From contig OZ244040.1 of the NCBI GenBank assembly GCA_965215035.1, positions 310,001-374,000 of the forward strand: a DNA stretch of 64,000 nt, read 5' to 3'. Source of the stretch: Azophilus sp965215035 (GTDB lineage: Bacteria > Pseudomonadota > Gammaproteobacteria > Pseudomonadales > Azotimanducaceae). Position 1 is the stretch's first letter. Each line of letters opens with the position of its first letter. Position numbers and translations under genes: made by a program. Of this stretch, positions 61,093 through 64,000 are shown one piece after another. A model generated the notes under the pieces. It saw only the letters and a list, made by a program, of their open reading frames with translations, was not told the DNA's origin and did no database searches.

Positions 61093-62240
61093 ATGTTCCA
61101 TCCCGACATTCCACGACACCTAAACATCCGCGAGGTGCTCGAAAGCAAGTCCTGCTTCCTGTTCGGCCCCGCCAAACCGGCAAATCCACGCTGATCCGCC
61201 AGCAGCTAACGGGCTGCCCCGTTTATGATCTGCTTGACCAAACCCTGTATCTGCGCCTGTCGCGCAACCCGGCGCTGATCCGCGAAGCCCTGACGCCGGA
61301 AACGACCCTAGTGGTCATAGACGAAATCCAAAAGCTGCCAGAATTGCTGAACGAAGTGCAGCTCATGATTGAGCGGCACGGGGTGCGGTTTCTGTTGACC
61401 GGCTCCAGCGCCCGCAGCCTGCGCCGCAAGGGCGTGAACTTGCTTGGCGGCCGGGCTCGATCCCGTGCGCTGCATCCTTTCACCCGGCATGAGTTGGGAA
61501 CGCGCTTCGACCTGAACCGCGCCTTGGAGCATGGCTTGTTGCCACCCATCTACTTTTCCGATGCACCCCGCGAAGACTTGGCGGCCTACGCCGGCGACTA
61601 TCTGAAGGAGGAGGTTGCTGCGGACGCGGTGGTGCGCAACGTCGGCGCGTTCAGCCGCTTTCTGAGCGCCGCCGCCCTGGCCCACGGGCGCATGATCAAC
61701 TTCGCCAGTTTCGCAAACGACGCCCAGGTGCCCGCTTCGACGGCAAGGGCCTACTACGACATTCTCAAGGACACTTTCATCGCCCACGAGGTGCCGGCCG
61801 TCACGGAAACTCGCAAGCGCAAGGCGGTGTCCACCTCAAAGTACTACTTGTTCGACATCGGCTTGGCGCGGTACCTGCAGGGCCGCAGCGGTCTGGCACC
61901 GGGCACGCCGGAATACGGGGAGGCCTTCGAGAGCTTCATTCACCAGGAAATCACCGCCTACTGCAGCCACCACCTGCTCGACCCGCCCGGCTATTGGCGG
62001 TCCAAGTCCGGATTCGAGGTGAATTTCGTGTTTCAAGACATCGCCGTCGAGGTGAAGGCGAAGGCAAACGCCAGCTTCCGGGACCTGCGCGGCCTAGCAG
62101 CGCTTGCGGAGGAAGGCATCACCAAACGCCACCTGCTGGTGTGCATGGAGCCCATGCGCCGCGTCGTGGACGGCATTGAAGTGACGCCTTGGCAGGTGTT
62201 TCTGGATGCGCTGTGGCACGGACAGTTGGAAAACGATTGA
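61093..62240 (+). pseudogene. DUF4143 AAA ATPase, frameshifted in Walker A
   Basis: From ATG 61093 the frame reads MFHPDIPRHLNIREVLES, KSCFLFGPA, then loses register in a C-run (about 61173). The next frame continues PRQTGKSTLIRQQL. One missing C would restore GPRQTGKST, the Walker A of this family. The rest is intact: LVVIDEIQKLPELLNEVQ, FLLTGSSARSLRRKGVNLL, KYYLFDIGLARYL, and the C-terminal nuclease-like DUF4143 part with FEVNFVFQDIAVEVKAK. It is either a true frameshift or a homopolymer error. Confidence 0.82.
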
Positions 62241-62310
62241 AGTCCCGCGCGACGGCTGGCAACGCGTAAAGAGCGAACACTTTGGGATGTTCCTTAAAGC
62301 GCAGGTAGTG

Positions 62311-62399
62311 GGTAGTGTATCAGCTTGAATTTTTGGGCCGAGTGGAGGCACGGCACACAGGGGATTCGGCAGGCTCGGGATTCAAATTGATACACTACC
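62311..62399 (+). repeat. Hairpin repeat R1, copy 3
   Basis: 89 bp with ends GGTAGTGTATCAGCTTGAAT / ATTCAAATTGATACACTACC, between the two convergent DUF4143 genes. Confidence 0.92.
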
Positions 62400-62439
62400 A
62401 GGTAGTGCAGCAGCTTGACCTTTGCCGCAAACTTGCGGC

Positions 62440-63603
62440 TCAATCCAGCCCCGGAACCACAGTATCCAGGAAGTTGCCGTAGGGAACGGCCAAGCCGAGA
62501 TGCTCGAACCGCTGCTCGAACCCGCCCTGATAGACTAGGTATCGTTTGACCTTGCGCTTGGCGATCTGTTCGAAACTCACCATTCCCCTGAACATCTTTT
62601 CATAAGCCCTCGCTGAGGATTTGAACTCGACCGCGATACACTCGGTGCCGGTTTCGATCACGAGATCGACCCCGACCCCCATGGCATCGCGATAGCTGCT
62701 GATTCGCCAGCCTTTCCTATGCAGCCGGTTGTAGTACAGGATCTGGAGAGCCATCCATTGCTCGAACAGGCTGCCCAGTTCCTCCCTGCTGAAATAAGCT
62801 GGATTTCTTCTGCCCAGCAGTGAATTCCTGACCCCGAGGTCGAAGAAGATGAACTTCTCTTTCTGCCTGGCTCGTCGTTCCTTCCCCACTCCCGTATAAC
62901 TCGGGAGCAGCTCGACCAGCAAGGTGTCGGCAAGCATTTCCATGTAGCGCCGAACCGCATCCTTTTTTATTTCGCTGTCGGAAGCGACTTTGGAATAGTT
63001 GAGGTACTGGCCGCTGAGTTCGGCGGCCAAGTCGAGAAAACGGCTGTAGGACGCCAGATCTTTGGTCAGCGCCTCTGCCTGAATCTCTTCCCGCAGGTAG
63101 CCGGCAACATAGGCATTCAGGATATCGGGGCCGTAATCCTGCAGATAGACTTCGGGCAGGGTGCCAATGGTCAGCGCCTTGCGCAAATCGAACCGATCCC
63201 CGATTTCCCAATAGACAAGAGGAGCGAGGTATTCGAGCAGAACCCGGCCCGGCAACAGGTTCGCACGGCCGCGCCGCAGTTTTCGGGCTGACGAGCCCGT
63301 CAGCAGAAACCGCAATGATGCACGGGAATCCAGCAGCGCCTGAACGGTGTTGAGCATGTTGGGCAGGCGTTGCACTTCATCGACCAGGATGAGGCGCGGC
63401 CCCTCGGGCAGCGCATCGACGATTCGCTTGATCAGGCCCGGGTCGTTCAGATGCTGCCTGAAGGTCTCTTCATCCGCCAGATTTACGACGAGGTCCGGCT
63501 CGAGCTCGAGGCACAAGGTGCTTTTGCCGACCTGCCTCGGCCCCAACAACAATACGCTCTTGGGGTGCCCTGCGAGGCGGGAATGTAGAATTCGTTCGAT
63601 CAT
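62440..63603 (-). CDS. DUF4143 AAA ATPase, intact
   Basis: 387 residues from MIERILHSRLAGHPK. Walker A GPRQVGKSTLCLEL, Walker B PRLILVDEVQRLPNMLNTVQ, sensor FLLTGSSARKLRRGRANLLP; the C-terminal DUF4143 domain has FIFFDLGVRNSLLG and DLVIETGTECIAVEFKSS, a PD-(D/E)XK-like core. The family is widespread and poorly understood. It faces a frameshifted relative of only moderate similarity; they are not recent duplicates. Confidence 0.88.
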   Translation of the reverse strand: MIERILHSRLAGHPKSVLLLGPRQVGKSTLCLELEPDLVVNLADEETFRQHLNDPGLIKRIVDALPEGPRLILVDEVQRLPNMLNTVQALLDSRASLRFLLTGSSARKLRRGRANLLPGRVLLEYLAPLVYWEIGDRFDLRKALTIGTLPEVYLQDYGPDILNAYVAGYLREEIQAEALTKDLASYSRFLDLAAELSGQYLNYSKVASDSEIKKDAVRRYMEMLADTLLVELLPSYTGVGKERRARQKEKFIFFDLGVRNSLLGRRNPAYFSREELGSLFEQWMALQILYYNRLHRKGWRISSYRDAMGVGVDLVIETGTECIAVEFKSSARAYEKMFRGMVSFEQIAKRKVKRYLVYQGGFEQRFEHLGLAVPYGNFLDTVVPGLD

Positions 63604-63703
63604 GGTCGTTATATTCAGTGAATTCGACGCACATAACAAGAGTTATTCAAATGAACTTCCGAGCTATGACCCTGACCGAGCCCCTACGCCGGCACGAGGG
63701 GCG
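63604..63703. other. Short intergenic stretch
   Basis: Upstream of the intact DUF4143 gene; AT-richer than its surroundings and the likely promoter region. No gene seen. Confidence 0.4.
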
Positions 63704-64000
63704 CTAAGGGAGGTCTGAACAAGTGCCTAGATTGGCGGTTTGAGGCCAGCTACTGCCGTTTCCGCGCCCGGCGGCACAGTATGGGTGCGTGCGGCATGGT
63801 TCCGCCGGTTTTGCCGCCGTTCGCGGCAATCGGACGCACGGGCACGCTATCAGGCGACCAGCGATCAACAGATTCGCTAACCCCAGTGGCATCGCGATGC
63901 GTCGCGTGTTCTTCGCTAGGCCCCGCTACCTCATCTTGCCGTAGCCGAAATACCACTGCTTGCCCTTCCTCGTCTGACGCATCTCCGGGTCCCGTTCGCC
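63704..64000 (-). mobile_element. Internally deleted IS5-family element (partial)
   Basis: From the right edge the minus strand reads ERDPEMRQTRKGKQWYFG, a well-known central stretch of IS5-family transposases, then YGKMR and a stop (63926-64000). Further on, 63892-63704 opens with MPLGLANLLIAGRLIA, resembling the C-terminal LANL helix of such transposases, and ends at GTTCAGACCTCCC, an IS5-like terminal sequence. The catalytic DDE centre between them is deleted. The remaining 5' part lies beyond the window. Confidence 0.65.

Overview
The window is high-GC DNA from a proteobacterium, most likely an uncultured gammaproteobacterium. The minus-strand block miaB, ybeZ, ybeY, corC, lnt, then leuS (22.4 down to 14.4 kb) is the classical gammaproteobacterial neighbourhood. 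The genome looks plastic: short hairpin repeats, tandem duplications, truncated genes and frameshifts are scattered through the non-core parts. Two frameshifts fall in C-runs and one gene carries a 24-G tract, so some indels could be sequencing or assembly errors.

0-14.3 kb (all minus strand): a membrane-glycan cluster that resembles the mycobacterial decaprenyl-phospho-arabinose (DPA) pathway. In transcription order it holds a HAD-UbiA fusion (DPPR-synthase-like), a GT-C membrane glycosyltransferase, a GtrA-like remnant, a DprE1-like FAD oxidase, and then four tandem paralogues of an AftB-like GT-C arabinofuranosyltransferase (copies D, C, B, A). Each junction between paralogues carries the first codons of a DprE2-like SDR, so the duplicated unit appears to be the transferase plus a truncated dprE2 start. 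Copy A is frameshifted and runs off the left edge.

14.3-24 kb: housekeeping block (leuS, lnt, corC, ybeY, ybeZ, miaB), then a DUF1820 protein and a ferredoxin reductase on the plus strand.

24-40.5 kb: mixed genes. These are a tag-like glycosylase, a bacterial cereblon-type CULT protein, a HAD dehalogenase, a Uma2 nuclease, a GT2 transferase with the poly-G tract, an OLD-type ATPase, a nucleotidyltransferase pair, a PTPS-like/SDR pair beside a queuosine-precursor transporter, an LLM flavoprotein, a phospholipase C-like protein, a truncated alcohol dehydrogenase, a Deg protease, tRNA-Gly(CCC) and a PLP-dependent dehydratase.

40.5-44.5 kb: a small exporter, an SDR gene boxed in by repeats, a HIT protein and a cytochrome P450.

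44.5-60 kb: an alpha-glucan/maltodextrin locus. It has a MalEFGK-type ABC importer, a secreted lipoprotein GH13 amylase, a cytoplasmic GH13 alpha-glucosidase and a LacI regulator. A second P450, one intact and one truncated PhyH dioxygenase, and a sulfatase are interleaved with these genes.

60-64 kb: a stability/mobile patch with a HigA remnant, a VapBC-like pair, two convergent DUF4143 ATPases (one frameshifted in Walker A) and an internally deleted IS5-type remnant at the right edge.
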